Source: Brachynemurus nebulosus
Taxonomy: Eukaryota > Arthropoda > Insecta > Neuroptera > Myrmeleontidae
Reading direction: 5' to 3'
DNA length: 64,000 nt
Assembly (NCBI GenBank): GCA_035578155.1
Contig: JAPWDM010000005.1
Location: 14,040,832 to 14,104,831 of the forward strand
Shown here: positions 13,859-24,704 of the stretch, in pieces
How positions within the stretch are numbered: the stretch's first letter is position 1
Layout of the letters: the number at the start of each line of letters is the position of its first letter
Notes under the pieces: model-generated
Told to the model about the DNA's origin: nothing
The model's database searches: none
Seen by the model: the letters and a program-made list of their open reading frames with translations, nothing else
Position numbers and translations under genes: made by a program

Positions 13859-16800
13859 CTTCTAAAAACACAAACCAAAACTATATTGTCAAAAAAACTG
13901 GAATATACAATATGCGGCAAATATTCAAAAAAAAAAAAAAAAATCGTAATTTTTTTGGGGTTGACGTCATACATCGCAATATATATGATATTGCAATTTT
14001 TAACCCTAAGGGGACACCGGGGCTTTAATTTCTAAAATTGTAGGTGCTGCAACGCCGTCCCAATTTTTTCCCAAAATTTTCACAACAGATAAAGTGACGA
14101 GCAAAAAAACATAGGAAAAGTGCTAATGAGTAAAAATAAAACAGCCGTTTCGATTACTGTTTCTCCAAATCCCTAAAGATGACACTGACGAGCAAAAAAA
14201 TCTGTCTTGGCTTACCATAGGCCTGAAAAGTAAGTTTTTGGTCAGTAGAATACTGATTTAAAAGAATCCTAGGCCGTGTTCCGCTAGAAATTAAGCCTTG
14301 AATAAAACACATTGACACTTAATATTCAATGAAAGATGAAGAAATTATGGACGTGTGACAGACAGACGGACAGGACGAATTTATAAGGGTTCCGTAATTT
14401 ATTTATTTGGGACCCTTAAAAGGAAAACCGTTTTACTAAAGACAATTTAACTCATGTGTATATTAAGTCTCATAAGAATACTGTTTTGTTTTTGTTTTTT
14501 TTTTCACTTTTATCGTGAAAAATAGGTTTGGACAAATTTTTACAGAGCTTAGAATTCATTTCAAGTAACTTGACCACTTTTCTTATATAAATTCAATAGT
14601 AACAGTGGCCAGACCATTTGAAATGATCTGTACATTTTATTGTAGAAAGACGATAAAAATGCAACAGAAGTTTTTATTGATAAATTTCAAAACATAGTAA
14701 CGAAATCAAAAAAAGAAAAGATTATTTTATTAACTTACTTTGTTCGTTAAATTGTTTTACCGTACACTCGAGTTTTATATTTTCTTTTTTTTTAATATAT
14801 TTGTGTTTTTTACAATTCAAATTTTTTGCCTAGCAATTTAACGAGACGAAATCTCAATCAGCGAAAACACGGCAGCTAAACTGGACTGTCCTTATGTGTT
14901 GATAGTTGTTGGAAAACGTTTATTCAAAATAATATAAACCTCTCGTGTAAATAATATGTGAAAAAAGAAAATTGGATATGCAGCTCGGCAGTAAAACTGT
15001 TTCTTTTCTGCCTAGTCAAATAAACTACCCTTCTTTCAACTATTTACAAATGTTTAGTATATTCATTGTACAACAATACGTATATTAAATCTCTTCTTTT
15101 TTCCACTCTTGATCATATTACTTCTCCTTTTTGTAATATCTGTTGCTTATTTTTTTGATAAGTGTAGGTTGCGTTGAATATTATTTTGAGTAGGCACATT
15201 TATTTTATTAAAATAATATATAACTATATAAAATAAATATGTTACATTTATGTAATACAATTCTGTCAAAATATTTTTGAAATATTTCTCTTAATATTTT
15301 CCATTTCGTTTATTCTGTATAAACATTAATTCATATATTTTTATTAACGTTACTAATTAATTAAATTAAATCAGGTATGTAAGATAAAGGTAAAGAAAAT
15401 GAACTGATAAAATGTGTACCTCGGTATTAAAAATAATTGTGTATATATCACATATATTTTAAAAATCAATCTATTCAAAACTATACAGACTTCTGAAAAT
15501 TCACATTCAGACAACATTTTATACTTTTATGTGTTTAAGACGCTTTAAAGTAAGTTCAAAAATAAATTGAAATTGAAATAAAACACGTATAAATTAATTT
15601 GAAGGCTAATTTTTTTTTAAATTTGAATCATTAAATTATTGTCCTGAGTCTACGTCTTATGAACCACATTTTCAAATATCAATGTTGACCTCCAAAGCGT
15701 CTACTGTTGGTGATTTCCTAACGTGCGTCCTAAAATAAAATTTTTCGAAATAATATTATTACTTATAGTTTTCATAAATTTTAATAAACTTTTATATATT
15801 ATATTAATTATGATAAAAGAGTAAAAACTTAAATTTACTCAAATGTTACTTTTAACATTATAAAAATTTTAGAACGAAAAAGATCAGACCTTAGATTAAT
15901 ACAAAAATATTATATTAATTATTCCTCAGAACATTGTTTTGTGGCTTATATACTATTCTTCTTAGTTTTCTAACTTTAAACCAATAGTTTTTTTTTTTTC
16001 AGCTTATGTAAAAAACATTAAAATAAAAATTTGAACCGAATGCTTGCACAAATATTTTTACAGTTACGCCAATGTTCAAAACAATAATTCATATCAAATA
16101 AATTCTTAGTTCATAAATTAATAAAAAATATGGATTATAAATACAAAGTAATAATACATTTTGAGACTATTGAGAATAGCTATTTGCGTGTTTAACGATA
16201 ATTTCCGACATACATATATTCAAACATTGATTGGAAACTAATATTACGTTGGAACAGATTTGTAGGTGTAAAACTGATCCAACGTATAGATGATATAGCT
16301 CTAAATCTGTAACAATCTGGACTTTAAATGACTATAATTAGTTATGAAATTTATCGACGAAAATTACTTATGACAGTTCTTTAAAAAATTATTATTATTT
16401 ATTCTATTGTGTAAACTGCTATGCCTAAACCAGAAGAGTGTCAACTGTTTATAGCAGTAAAATTAAAAATTTTAAATGATATCTCAGCTTCTAAGTTTTC
16501 GTTAGTACATTTAAAAGAATTTGTAACTGAGTTCAAGAAAAGTTGAATTCTAACAAATTTGTAATTGAATTCAACAAAAGTTTCTGAAGTTGGTGCCGAA
16601 CCAACTAGACCAACGTTTCTCAACCTTTTTAAGTCACGGCCCGATAAAACTTCAATTAATTTTGTGCGGAACGGTCGTATGAAGATTATCAGTTTCCTAA
16701 ATTACATTTATATTTAATACGAAATGTAGTCTTCCGACCACTTGCCGAACGTTGTAATCTAGATAAATATTGACACTTTCTTAAGCATTACAGAATTAGG

Positions 16801-17017
16801 TTTTTGAAGAAAAAAATTTTTTGTTATAAATGGAAAGATCAAACTCTTTTTATTATTTTTTTAAAAAGATAAGAAGTTAAATTAAAAAGAAATTTTTAAA
16901 CTTACAACCGATAACGAGCCGATAATTTCCGAGCGCTTATGTGACGTAATAAAGATTATATTGCCTGAACATAGCTATATTAGTGTTTTTTTTATTTTCA
17001 AATAGATTATAGACCAA
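13859..17017. other. No recognisable gene; retroposon 3'-end fragment
   Basis: At 14355-14415 GACAGACAGACGGACAGGAC followed by AAGGGTTCCGTAATTT and GGGACCCTTAAAA resembles the 3' end of insect RTE-type non-LTR elements. The rest is AT-rich; no coding signal seen. Confidence 0.45.
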
Positions 17018-17223
17018 GAGCTACTGGCCGATTTGCGATAGTCATTTCAACACGCATTAAATTGAGAAGATAGAATCTTGGATACTTACTCTACATAAAA
17101 ATTCAACCCGGCCGAATAGGCTTGCCAGAACTGAATTTTTGTGTAGAGTAAGTAGTATCCAAGATCCTATCCTCTCAATTTAACGCGTGTTGAAATGACC
17201 ATCGCAAATCGGCCAGCAGCTCT
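17018..17223. repeat. Palindromic MITE, 206 bp
   Basis: GAGCTACTGGCCGATTTGCG at the left and inverted GAGCTGCTGGCCGATTTGCG at the right, with arms of roughly 95 bp that pair across a short centre with GGCCGAATAGGC. No TSD identified. Confidence 0.7.
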
Positions 17224-17605
17224 CCTACTGTTATTGTTGCTATGAAAATATTGTTACTATGAAATTATTGTTGCTCTGAAATTGTTGCATTTCTATTCAA
17301 ATTATTGCTTGCTAGAAACTTCACTGTCGAAATATCGAAACTAAAGCAATATCGAGCTTGTTTTGTACCACTTTGTGATAGCAATACAAAAAAAAAAGTC
17401 CGAAAAAAATTTCCCTCAAGATTTTGAACGTCGAAATCAATGAAACAACCACCAATAATTTTTTCTACTAAATTTTAATAATTTTGACACTCTTAACATA
17501 TTACCTTTATGACGTCACAGACATCGCGATTTTTGTAGTGCTGTTTTTGACCAAATGATATTTTTAAAAATTTTTTAAGTTTTAATTAATTTATTATTTA
17601 TTATA

Positions 17606-18773
17606 GGGTAAAAGCCCCGATTGTGGAACACTATTTTTAGGTATTTCATCAAACTTGCTTACAAAAATTAATAAATGAATTAAACACCCTTTTTTTTTCT
17701 TAATAAGCATGAAACCAAGTTTTTTTAATCCAATGAATATGTTTTTAAGAAAATATAACCCAAAAATTTTGATTTATTAATGTTTTGTTTTATAATTTGT
17801 TGACATCTATAAAAAAACAGACAGAATATATTAACACCCTTTAAAAAATCAGCACATTGACACCTAAAAAAGAACACGTATGTACAACATGAGATACATT
17901 ACATACCATTCACATACATATTTTGCCATCTTTTCACTCTATGACATAGAGTGACATCTAGTAGTAAATAGAATGTCAAATTAAAAAATATAGAATGTTT
18001 TAAATATTCGATAAAATAAACGACCAAAATCACAGAATATACCAAAATACCACAGAAAAATACTATATTTTGTTTCGCCATCTATGTATTTTGGTAAAGT
18101 TCTAATCAATTCTAAACCTTCTAAACTAACTTATCAAAATGGCGACAATTTTTCATTATTAATAAAATTTTGCAACTTTAAATCGATATTTTTTTATTTA
18201 TCAATTGACGATACGCTCCGAAATAAAAAAAATATTAAAAATTTTACGATTTTAAAGCAGTAAGTAAATATTTTAGACTCAAAAAGAAATTAAAACTATT
18301 TATAACATAAATTTTTAGTTATTTTACGTACATGATTTTAGTTAAATACAGAGGTTATATTGTGTACTGAAAGAAATACACATATATATAAATTACATTT
18401 AAACCGAATAAAAAGATGATTTAGCTCTTATAATCTCTTAACTGGACTAATAAAAATTATTTGTATAGTTTTATTGCGCTAACTTCGAAAATTAACTGGA
18501 AAATGTTGAAATTTATAAGGCATGTGTTTCGATAAATAAGCATTGATCAAACGCAAAAGAGACACATTCAGCAAAAATTGTTTAATATATATATGTATTT
18601 CTTTAATTAAGTAAAGAAACATTAAATGTGAGATGAATTTAAATTGAAAAACAATCATTCTATTAATAATAATTTTTGTTATCAGACGTTTCTTTCAGAA
18701 ATAACTTCATTAAGATATAAATGTCAAAACTGTTTTTCTATTGGATCGCGTTCCACAAACGGGGCTTTTACCC
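17606..18773. mobile_element. TA-flanked element, 1,168 bp (Tc1/mariner-type, non-autonomous)
   Basis: Ends GGGTAAAAGCCCCGATTGTG and inverted GGGTAAAAGCCCCGTTTGTG, both flanked by TA. The right-hand 150 bp match the short element at 61103-61332. The inside holds only a short spurious ORF. Confidence 0.7.
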
Positions 18774-18775
18774 TA

Positions 18776-20330
18776 TATCATTTTTTAAAAATTTTTCGTA
18801 TCGATTATCAATATTATTTATGATGTAGATTTGAAATAAAACAAAAAAAATGATATTTATTTTTTATTAAAAAACCCAATTGTTTAAATACAATTTTTTA
18901 ATTTTATATACAGTTCTTGTAGCCTGGAATCATTTCCACCGTTAGTTGGATTAACATTAGATAGTGTAATATGAAATGTCGTTTTCCGACCATTTGATCG
19001 ACCATATGTCCATGAAGTTAGCTCCGTCATTTTCTTTTTTCCAAACATAAAAGTGGTGTTGTATTGCGTCAGACGTGTGCTATCAAGTGCCGTAAATAAA
19101 AAGTTAAATCATAAAAATTTATAACCAAAAACTATTTTTGGGCTTTAAATTAGTCCCGCCGTTTTCCTTTTTTAAAACAAAAGAGGATGTACAGTTATGC
19201 TATACTTATGCTATCATGGACCATTAACAAAAATACCCCTGTCATAGCATCCTGCATAACATAGCGAATTTACGTTTATAAAAATTAGTTTTTGTCGGTA
19301 ACCAGTTTATATAGAATAATGGTTTAAAAACCTTTTTTATGTGATTCTTTCTCTTCTTTCTAATGGTGTAAAAAAGTGTTGCAAGAATTTTTGAAAATTT
19401 TGGCAAAAAAACTAATTTTTTTCACGGAAAATGCCCAAAAAACCATGTTTTCAACATTGGACGTGTCTGACTAACGAACCTGTCCAACAGTTTGGAACTT
19501 CCGGTTTCTAAGGACGTCAAAACAAATTTCTGCCATAGTCCCCGGCTCAAGTCGCGTCATGACAGTGGCTGTAATAACTGAATTCCATTCTGGAAATTCG
19601 CTAAAACTAAATTCCAAAACATATGATTTGTATGGCCAAAACACTTTTCTGCCGTAAAGCTTGCTAGAAATTTTAAACTTATGGTTTATTCTGAAATCCA
19701 GTCTTTTTAATTTAATTTTATTTTATTTATTTTTTTTTTTTAATGTTTTTTAATATTTCGATTAGGTAATGAAATTTTTATACAAAAGTTTTTTAACTCA
19801 AGTGTACAGGCTGATTGTCAGTAAGTATATTTTTTTTGATAACATTAAAAGTGGACCGCCCAGTTTTTTTATTGTGTACTCAATTAATATCAATAATGTC
19901 TTAATGACTTTCTTTATTATTATTCTAAGGAATAATTAATATAATATTTTTGTATTATAGTTACAAAATATACGAATATTTTTAGGTACTGTAGAACTAT
20001 ATGTATGTGCTGATATGAATTTGATATAAATTTTTGTATAATGTATATTGCCATTCAAGTTAGCATACAGTATACTTTAATAAAAATTCATTTCATTATT
20101 AAGTTCAATTTTGAAATCAATTATTCATTAATATTTGCGCCCACAATGAAATGTTTTTTTGGCAAATTAGAAAACAATTTAGACATTGAGTAATTGTTGT
20201 GCATTTACGTTAGTATTTTACAATGATTAGTTGTTGAAAATTAGTTCAACAACTTGTTTTTATGTTTAGTCTAATCTTTGTTAAAATATATAAATATGTA
20301 ATATTTTTAGAAAATAAAAAAATTGTCAGC
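18776..20330. other. No recognisable gene; dispersed repeat copy 1
   Basis: Holds copy 1 (about 19245-19615) of the family with CTCAAGTCGCGTCATGAC; other copies lie near 49300-49675, 56418-56775 (inverted) and 61572-62040. The remainder up to the TSD at 20331 is AT-rich. Confidence 0.5.
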
Positions 20331-20336
20331 TTAGTG
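20331..20336. repeat. Target site duplication TTAGTG (left)
   Basis: The hexamer TTAGTG directly abuts the left terminus AGTAGATAGG and is repeated right after the right terminus at 30371-30376. A 6-bp duplication is the Polinton/Maverick signature. Confidence 0.85.
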
Positions 20337-20755
20337 AGTAGATAGGCTAGGAGAGAGCTACCCCACAGTAGAACCCCAATTTTCCGGACTACTTTTTTGA
20401 CGATGTTAAGAACCGTGTAGTTTGGGGTCCTACTGTACCTAGAGTATGAATTGATCTCTGACCCGGCACGTACCAGGTACATGTATTTAAAATTTGTTGT
20501 TGACATTTGACCCCACACGCGCTCATACTGTAAGCCTTGAAATTCATAAGAGATGAGTCATTACCCGCAACCAAATTAATTTATGTTAACCCATTATGCG
20601 TCATCACAATTTACTTATAACAATTTGGTTTTGTGTTAACCCATTATGCGCCGGCACTAATGTAGTTTTTGAATGCAAACCTAACGCATGCGCAGATTGA
20701 ATGTAAGTACACGACGCATGCGCAGACTGAATTTTAGGTTACAATTTGATAGATG

Positions 20756-21250
20756 GGGTACACTATCGCGTCTAAAATGTGGGGAATACCCTAACTCGGG
20801 GGGTGGCCCCAAACTTTTGACGCCGTACTGTACTTAAATTTTTGGTACACTGCCGTGTCAAAAGTGCGGGCCCCCCTGACCAAAAAGGTATCCGATCACT
20901 TTTTTAAGCGTACTGTACGTGCAAACCTTGGCCCCAACACGCGCTTGCCTTAATTACGTCATCTTAAACGAACTATCACGTCAAAAAATGTGGGGAATAC
21001 CCTAACTCGGGGGTGGCCCCAAATTTTTGACGCCGTACTGTACTTAAATTTTTGGTACACTGCCGTGTCAAAAGTGCGGGCCCCCCTAACTAAAAAGGGT
21101 ATCCGACCACTTTTTGAAGCGTACTGTACGTGCAAACCTTGACCCCAACACGCGCTTGCCTTAATTGCGTCATTTTAAACGAAAGGTACATTACCAAGTC
21201 AAAAATGTGGGGAATACCCTAACCCACGGGGAGGCCGCTAAATTTTGTGG
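20756..21250. repeat. Subterminal tandem repeat, about 2.2 units of 211-217 bp (left arm)
   Basis: A block beginning AATGTGGGGAATACCC occurs at 20776, 20987 and 21204, giving periods of 211 and 217 bp. Each full unit contains runs of G or C, TACTGTAC-type palindromes and a CRE-like TACGTCAT or TGCGTCAT stretch. It is clearly GC-richer than the surrounding DNA. Just outside it (20580-20730) are duplicated short motifs TAACCCATTATGCG and CGCATGCGCAGA. Iterated subterminal repeats often bind replication or transposition proteins; that role here is inferred. Confidence 0.8.
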
Positions 21251-22411
21251 GGGCACTGTACCAAGCGCTACCGCAAAACTAACTTCAGACTCCAGGGTCC
21301 AGATGTCTGACCGCTACTGTACTGCCGGAAATTTGGGTGTCAACTGTAACTCAGGGTTTTTTTTTGTATATTTAACCTTGGAAAATTCCAGGAATTTTTA
21401 TCATTTTTAACATAAACAAACAACTAATAATTAAATGTTTGTTTTAGCTGAATTATGATCGTAAGACTCATATAAGGAGTTTTTTTGGTATAAGAAAGAT
21501 GACGTCATGGAATATTAATGAGTTAAAAAATTGTTTAGTAAAAAATATCACCCATTGTAGGCCTCAAGCAAGAAATTATTTTTATCAGTTTTAATACTTT
21601 AACATTTAACCTACAGTGACCAATTTTTTAGTTAACTAACAGAAGTTCTTGAAATTTTAAGAAGTTACAAAAAATATTACTTCTTATGGTGCACAACATT
21701 TTTGAATTTGACTGTAGCACAAAACTGTTTTTGTATATCAAACGAAAATTATCTGAAATAATTCAGTATGTACATATGTATAGACTCTGTATATTAAAAA
21801 TATTTTATGTATACACTCTGTATATTGAGAATAAGAAAGAAAATTTGTATATAATTTTAATTTTTATGAATACTAGTAAACGAATTGTATAGCCATTTAT
21901 GAATAAGTATTAAATCTAATTATAAAATAATTTATAAATATTGCAAAAAATTTGTTTAATCAGCAAAATCAATGTATATCATTTTAATACTGATACATAT
22001 TTATATTAGGGTATAATAGTATTGTATTTAACATTTTTAAACAGAATAAAAGTTCAATTTTTGGTTTTAAAATTACTATAAGTTAAACACGTCGCTTAAT
22101 ATAAAAATGATAACAGCATTGAGTTTTACTAAATTTTTAAGTCTGTAAAATCAAAATTTTTTATAGACTAGAACATTTTGAATTTGATACTCTATCATTA
22201 ACATACAAATAATATCATGTATATATAACGGGTGTATATTTAGTATTTTTAATAAATATTTTAGTATACAGGGTGTATCATGAAATATGCTTTTCAATTA
22301 GAATAATAAATTTCATAAGATTTTTGTTAATACTCTTATAGGTTAACGAAAGAAACTTTTTGCTGTAAAAAATAGGGGAATGCAGGGTAATAATTAAATA
22401 AAACGCACATA

Positions 22412-22438
22412 TTTTTTTTTTTTTTTTTAAATTTTATT
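22412..22438 (-). terminator. Polyadenylation signal plus encoded A17 tract, left-arm copy
   Basis: On the minus strand AATAAA (22433-22438) is followed after a few bases by an uninterrupted run of 17 A (22412-22428). It lies about 50-75 bp past the stop codon of the 161-aa CDS and probably ends its transcript. Confidence 0.55.
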
Positions 22439-22489
22439 TATAGAATATGTATACAAAAAATTAAATTGCTTAAATCTATATATTAAAAT

Positions 22490-22975
22490 CTATTTATTTT
22501 CCATATAAAAATTTTTTAAAAGAATACAATTTTCTAATGAACAAATTTTATCTGAATGAAGCATACAGCGTCTTGAATAATATTCATCTCGCAGAATGGA
22601 AATCTTCGGTACATCAAATATTTCTTCCAAATTCAAAATCCACGGCTGGTTTTCGGTACCATCAAACAAACTTGATATCCATTTCTTCTTTTCACCACCC
22701 TTGACGTATATAACATCATACTTCTTTAATATAGGTTTCAATATGGTATGAAGTTTTTTGTATGGAATAAATCCATACGACCAAGGTATCCCATGCCAAT
22801 TTCGGTAAAGCCAACTGGCTACTCGTTGATATTTCTTCGGCAACTCGTTGAAATCAAACGGTGCGTCGAATATAAGATGTAATATATCATCCGAATTTTC
22901 TGCAGCAATACCAACTTCTTTAAAATAAAATTCGTTGTTAGCTCCTTGATAGCCTTGTATGTCAAGAAACGCCAT
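22490..22975 (-). CDS. 161-aa MAFLDIQG protein, left-arm copy
   Basis: Same protein, residue for residue, as the right-arm copy at 27734-28219, which carries the full description. The start is ATG in the context AAAAATGG, 47 bp downstream of a TATATAAA box (23022-23029, minus strand). The stop is followed by AATAAA and an A17 tract on the coding strand (T17 at 22412-22428). Preservation of an open 161-codon frame in both arms fits either a recent duplication, gene conversion, or selection; the sequence alone cannot separate these. Confidence 0.75.
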   Translation of the reverse strand: MAFLDIQGYQGANNEFYFKEVGIAAENSDDILHLIFDAPFDFNELPKKYQRVASWLYRNWHGIPWSYGFIPYKKLHTILKPILKKYDVIYVKGGEKKKWISSLFDGTENQPWILNLEEIFDVPKISILRDEYYSRRCMLHSDKICSLENCILLKNFYMENK

Positions 22976-23021
22976 TTTTTACCGCCACCGTAGAACTGAA
23001 TTTATTCACACAATCCACAAC

Positions 23022-23029
23022 TTTATATA
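23022..23029 (-). promoter_or_regulatory. TATA box of the 161-aa gene, left arm
   Basis: TATATAAA on the minus strand, with the ATG starting 47 bp past the box. Placement is identical to the right-arm copy at 27680-27687. Confidence 0.6.
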
Positions 23030-23138
23030 GAATAATTAAAAGTGGTGGGGGTAGTTAGTTAATTTGTGGAACGTATTCGAAAATGGCTATTAATAGCTAT
23101 TGCTAGTTTACCATCAAATTACAAACTGTTAATAATAT

Positions 23139-23315
23139 TTAGCACATTTGTGAGTACCAGGTTCTTTTCACTTTAAGACCTAGTGATTTAAGGAATGCTA
23201 AATTTTCAGGTGAAATGTGTTGTTGCTCAAAAGTTTTACGTTTAATGATCTTAGGTTTCGAAAGTCCTTTGCTAGGTTCTCTAGCGGTGGGCTGCGCTGA
23301 ATTGTAAATTAACAT
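23139..23315 (-). CDS. 58-aa basic protein, left-arm copy
   Basis: Identical to the right-arm copy at 27394-27570; see that entry. The first ATG is at 23315. An upstream in-frame GTG at 23342 would add nine residues but is unlikely as a eukaryotic start. The gene runs in the same direction as the 161-aa gene, with 163 bp between its stop and the next ATG. Confidence 0.6.
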   Translation of the reverse strand: MLIYNSAQPTAREPSKGLSKPKIIKRKTFEQQHISPENLAFLKSLGLKVKRTWYSQMC

Positions 23316-23424
23316 GGTTCCAAAATGTAATTGTTTTACCACGAAAGTATAATTTTCAACGAAAGAGATGTTAACTCTTTGACAACCACCGGTAAATAGA
23401 TAATATTTTATGTAAGTTCAACTA

Positions 23425-23431
23425 TTTTATA
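23425..23431 (-). promoter_or_regulatory. TATA box of the 58-aa gene, left arm
   Basis: TATAAAA on the minus strand in the context GGGTATAAAATAG, about 110 bp before the ATG. A second TATATAA lies further upstream near 23482-23488. Mirrors 27278-27284. Confidence 0.55.
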
Positions 23432-23435
23432 CCCT

Positions 23436-23729
23436 TCAACCATGATAAGGTGTATAAGCTGGAGTATAACTCAGCAAATTATATAGCGGTGGTGACGTAA
23501 CACACAAATGCGGTGGTTGTGTTGCGGTTGTGGCGGTGGCGGTGTTTGTGTGACGGTTGTGTGGTGGTGGCGGTGGTGTTTGTGTGGCGGTGGCGGTGGT
23601 GTTTGTGTGGTGGCGGCGGTGGTGTTTGTGTGGCGGTGGTATTTGTATGGTGGTTTCGGTGGTTGTGTGGTGGTTGTGGGGGGTCGGGGTAGCAGCGGTG
23701 TTTGCGGCTGACGTGCACAACTTTATCAT
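23436..23729 (-). CDS. 97-aa His/Pro/Thr-rich low-complexity ORF, left-arm copy
   Basis: Mirror of 26980-27273. The frame is made of CCACC- and ACAACC-type repeats that also stay open in a second frame, so openness is weak evidence of coding. Kept as a low-confidence ORF because it has an ATG, is intact in both arms, and ends just before the TATA box of the 58-aa gene. Confidence 0.25.
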   Translation of the reverse strand: MIKLCTSAANTAATPTPHNHHTTTETTIQIPPPHKHHRRHHTNTTATATQTPPPPPHNRHTNTATATTATQPPHLCVTSPPLYNLLSYTPAYTPYHG

Positions 23730-23910
23730 TAATTCAATCGAAGCAGCAATTTACTGTAGACAATAAATCGGTGGTGACATCTCGCGGTGTTTGTTGAACG
23801 CAATATCTAAATTAATCAATCTGGTGACGTTCCTGTTCCCTGCTCTTATACTGGAAGATTATTAGATATCGATTTTAGATAAAATATTGGAAAATTTCGG
23901 TTACAAAAAC

Positions 23911-23918
23911 TATAAATA
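23911..23918 (+). promoter_or_regulatory. TATA box of first Cys-rich gene
   Basis: TATAAATA followed by CAACTGAATTATTAACCGG. The same block recurs before the second copy at 24381. A tiny upstream ORF (ATG 23938, five codons, stop 23953-23955) lies between the box and the main ATG at 23984. Confidence 0.6.
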
Positions 23919-23983
23919 CAACTGAATTATTAACCGGATGTCATTTGTTGGTTAAGTTCCAGAAGGTAAACAACAACAGCAAC

Positions 23984-24172
23984 ATGCCGATTTGTGGTAT
24001 TTGCAAATTTCAACCGTCACAGTGTAAGTGTGCCTTCTACGAGTACTGTGATAGGTGTCAAAATGAAAAACGAATTTGCATGTGTTGTAAACGATGTATG
24101 ATGCCATTTCCAAACTGTGTTTGCAATTATATAAACTGTACCACATGTAAAAGCCGCTGCAATTGCAAATAA
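23984..24172 (+). CDS. 62-aa cysteine-rich protein, copy 1 (four CxxC-x6-CxC repeats)
   Basis: Seen: 62 residues with 16 cysteines, at 4, 7, 14, 16, 22, 25, 32, 34, 35, 38, 45, 47, 52, 55, 59 and 61. They form a regular four-fold pattern: three units of C-x2-C-x6-C-x-C and a last unit C-x2-C-x3-C-x-C. There is no signal peptide, and basic residues are scattered (K8, R24, R30, K36, R37), so a cytosolic or nuclear zinc-binding protein is more likely than a secreted disulphide protein. I chose the ATG at 23984; the open frame extends upstream to 23945 but lacks an ATG. Neighbours: first gene of the unique core, in tandem with a diverged copy 467 bp downstream. Inferred: a small metal-binding regulator or metallothionein-like protein. 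I recognise no named family. Confidence 0.7.
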   Translation: MPICGICKFQPSQCKCAFYEYCDRCQNEKRICMCCKRCMMPFPNCVCNYINCTTCKSRCNCK

Positions 24173-24210
24173 TTTAGAAAAATCAATCATCTGATTGCCA
24201 CATAATACAT

Positions 24211-24325
24211 ATTGACCAATTCCACGGTTGCTCAAACCAACGTAAACATTTATTTATAACGCAATGACCAGCGATGTAATGAGGCATAATGGATATTTTG
24301 TGTAACAGTGGAATTGGTCAATATC
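24211..24325. repeat. Hairpin downstream of Cys-rich copy 1
   Basis: TATTGACCAATTCCAC at the left is answered by GTGGAATTGGTCAATA at the right, with about 85 bp between. A diverged version follows copy 2 (24677-24772). Position after each Cys-rich gene suggests a 3'-end or spacer structure that was duplicated with the gene. Confidence 0.6.
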
Positions 24326-24380
24326 GATTAAATATCGATTTTTTATAAAATATTGCATTATTTGGTTTCAGTCAAAATAC

Positions 24381-24388
24381 TATAAATA
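24381..24388 (+). promoter_or_regulatory. TATA box of second Cys-rich gene
   Basis: TATAAATA in the same context as 23911-23918. The five-codon upstream ORF is also kept (ATG 24408, stop 24423-24425). Confidence 0.6.
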
Positions 24389-24450
24389 CAACTGAATTAT
24401 TAACCGGATGTCATTTGTTGGTTAAGTTCCAGAAAGTAAACAAAAACAAC

Positions 24451-24639
24451 ATGCCGATTTGTGGTATTTGTAAATTTCAACCACCACAGTGTAAGTGTTC
24501 CTTCCCCGAGTATTGTGATAGGTGTCGAAACGAAAAACGAATTTGCATGTGTTGTAAACGATGTATGATGCCATTTCCAAACTGTGTTTGCAATTATGTA
24601 AACTGTCCCACATGTAAAAGCCGCTGCAATTGCGAATAA
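24451..24639 (+). CDS. 62-aa cysteine-rich protein, copy 2
   Basis: Tandem paralogue of the gene at 23984. By my alignment the two CDSs differ at about 12 nucleotides giving seven amino-acid changes (residues 12, 17, 19, 26, 50, 53 and 62). All 16 cysteines and the stretch from residue 27 to 49 are unchanged. Retention of every cysteine despite more replacement than silent changes argues that the metal-binding scaffold is constrained while the surface varies. Promoter, micro-uORF and downstream hairpin are duplicated with the gene. Starts at the ATG at 24451; the frame extends upstream without an ATG. Function unknown. Confidence 0.7.
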   Translation: MPICGICKFQPPQCKCSFPEYCDRCRNEKRICMCCKRCMMPFPNCVCNYVNCPTCKSRCNCE

Positions 24640-24704
24640 TTTAGTAAAATCAATTACCTGATTGCCACATCATAAGTATTGACCAATTCCACGGTTGTTA
24701 AAAC

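Larger units (their letters stand above)
20337..23818. repeat. Left long terminal inverted repeat (arm) of the Polinton-like element
   Basis: The arm is the reverse complement of 26891-30370. The sum of mirrored coordinates drifts only from 50707 to 50709 along the arm, so there are two net single-base length differences; one is in a T tract near 21357-21365. At least one substitution is visible (near 20535). It carries inverted copies of the 161-aa and 58-aa genes, the CCACC-rich ORF and a subterminal tandem repeat. Homology stops at 23818, where the left arm contains the mirrored stop-codon region of the zinc-finger gene. Confidence 0.9.

Noticed and set aside
20246..20518. 90-aa ORF crossing the left terminus, and the 61-aa mirrors at 20389-20574 and 30133-30318
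   Set aside because: They span the element boundary or sit in subterminal non-coding DNA; differ between arms by a substitution and show no coding signal.
21165..21410. 81-aa ORF in the subterminal repeat (mirror 29333-29542)
   Set aside because: Changes length between arms through a T-tract indel and has no canonical ATG; repeat-derived.
23508..23766. Gly/Val/Cys-rich ORFs of 67 and 69 aa across the GGT-type tract, and mirrors at 26943-27201
   Set aside because: They are antisense frames of the CCACC repeat; low complexity and no ATG-promoter logic.
24017..24235. ORF opposite the Cys-rich gene (and 24422-24613)
   Set aside because: Shadow of the Cys-rich CDS, including polymeric Cys from CAACAACAGC; no promoter.
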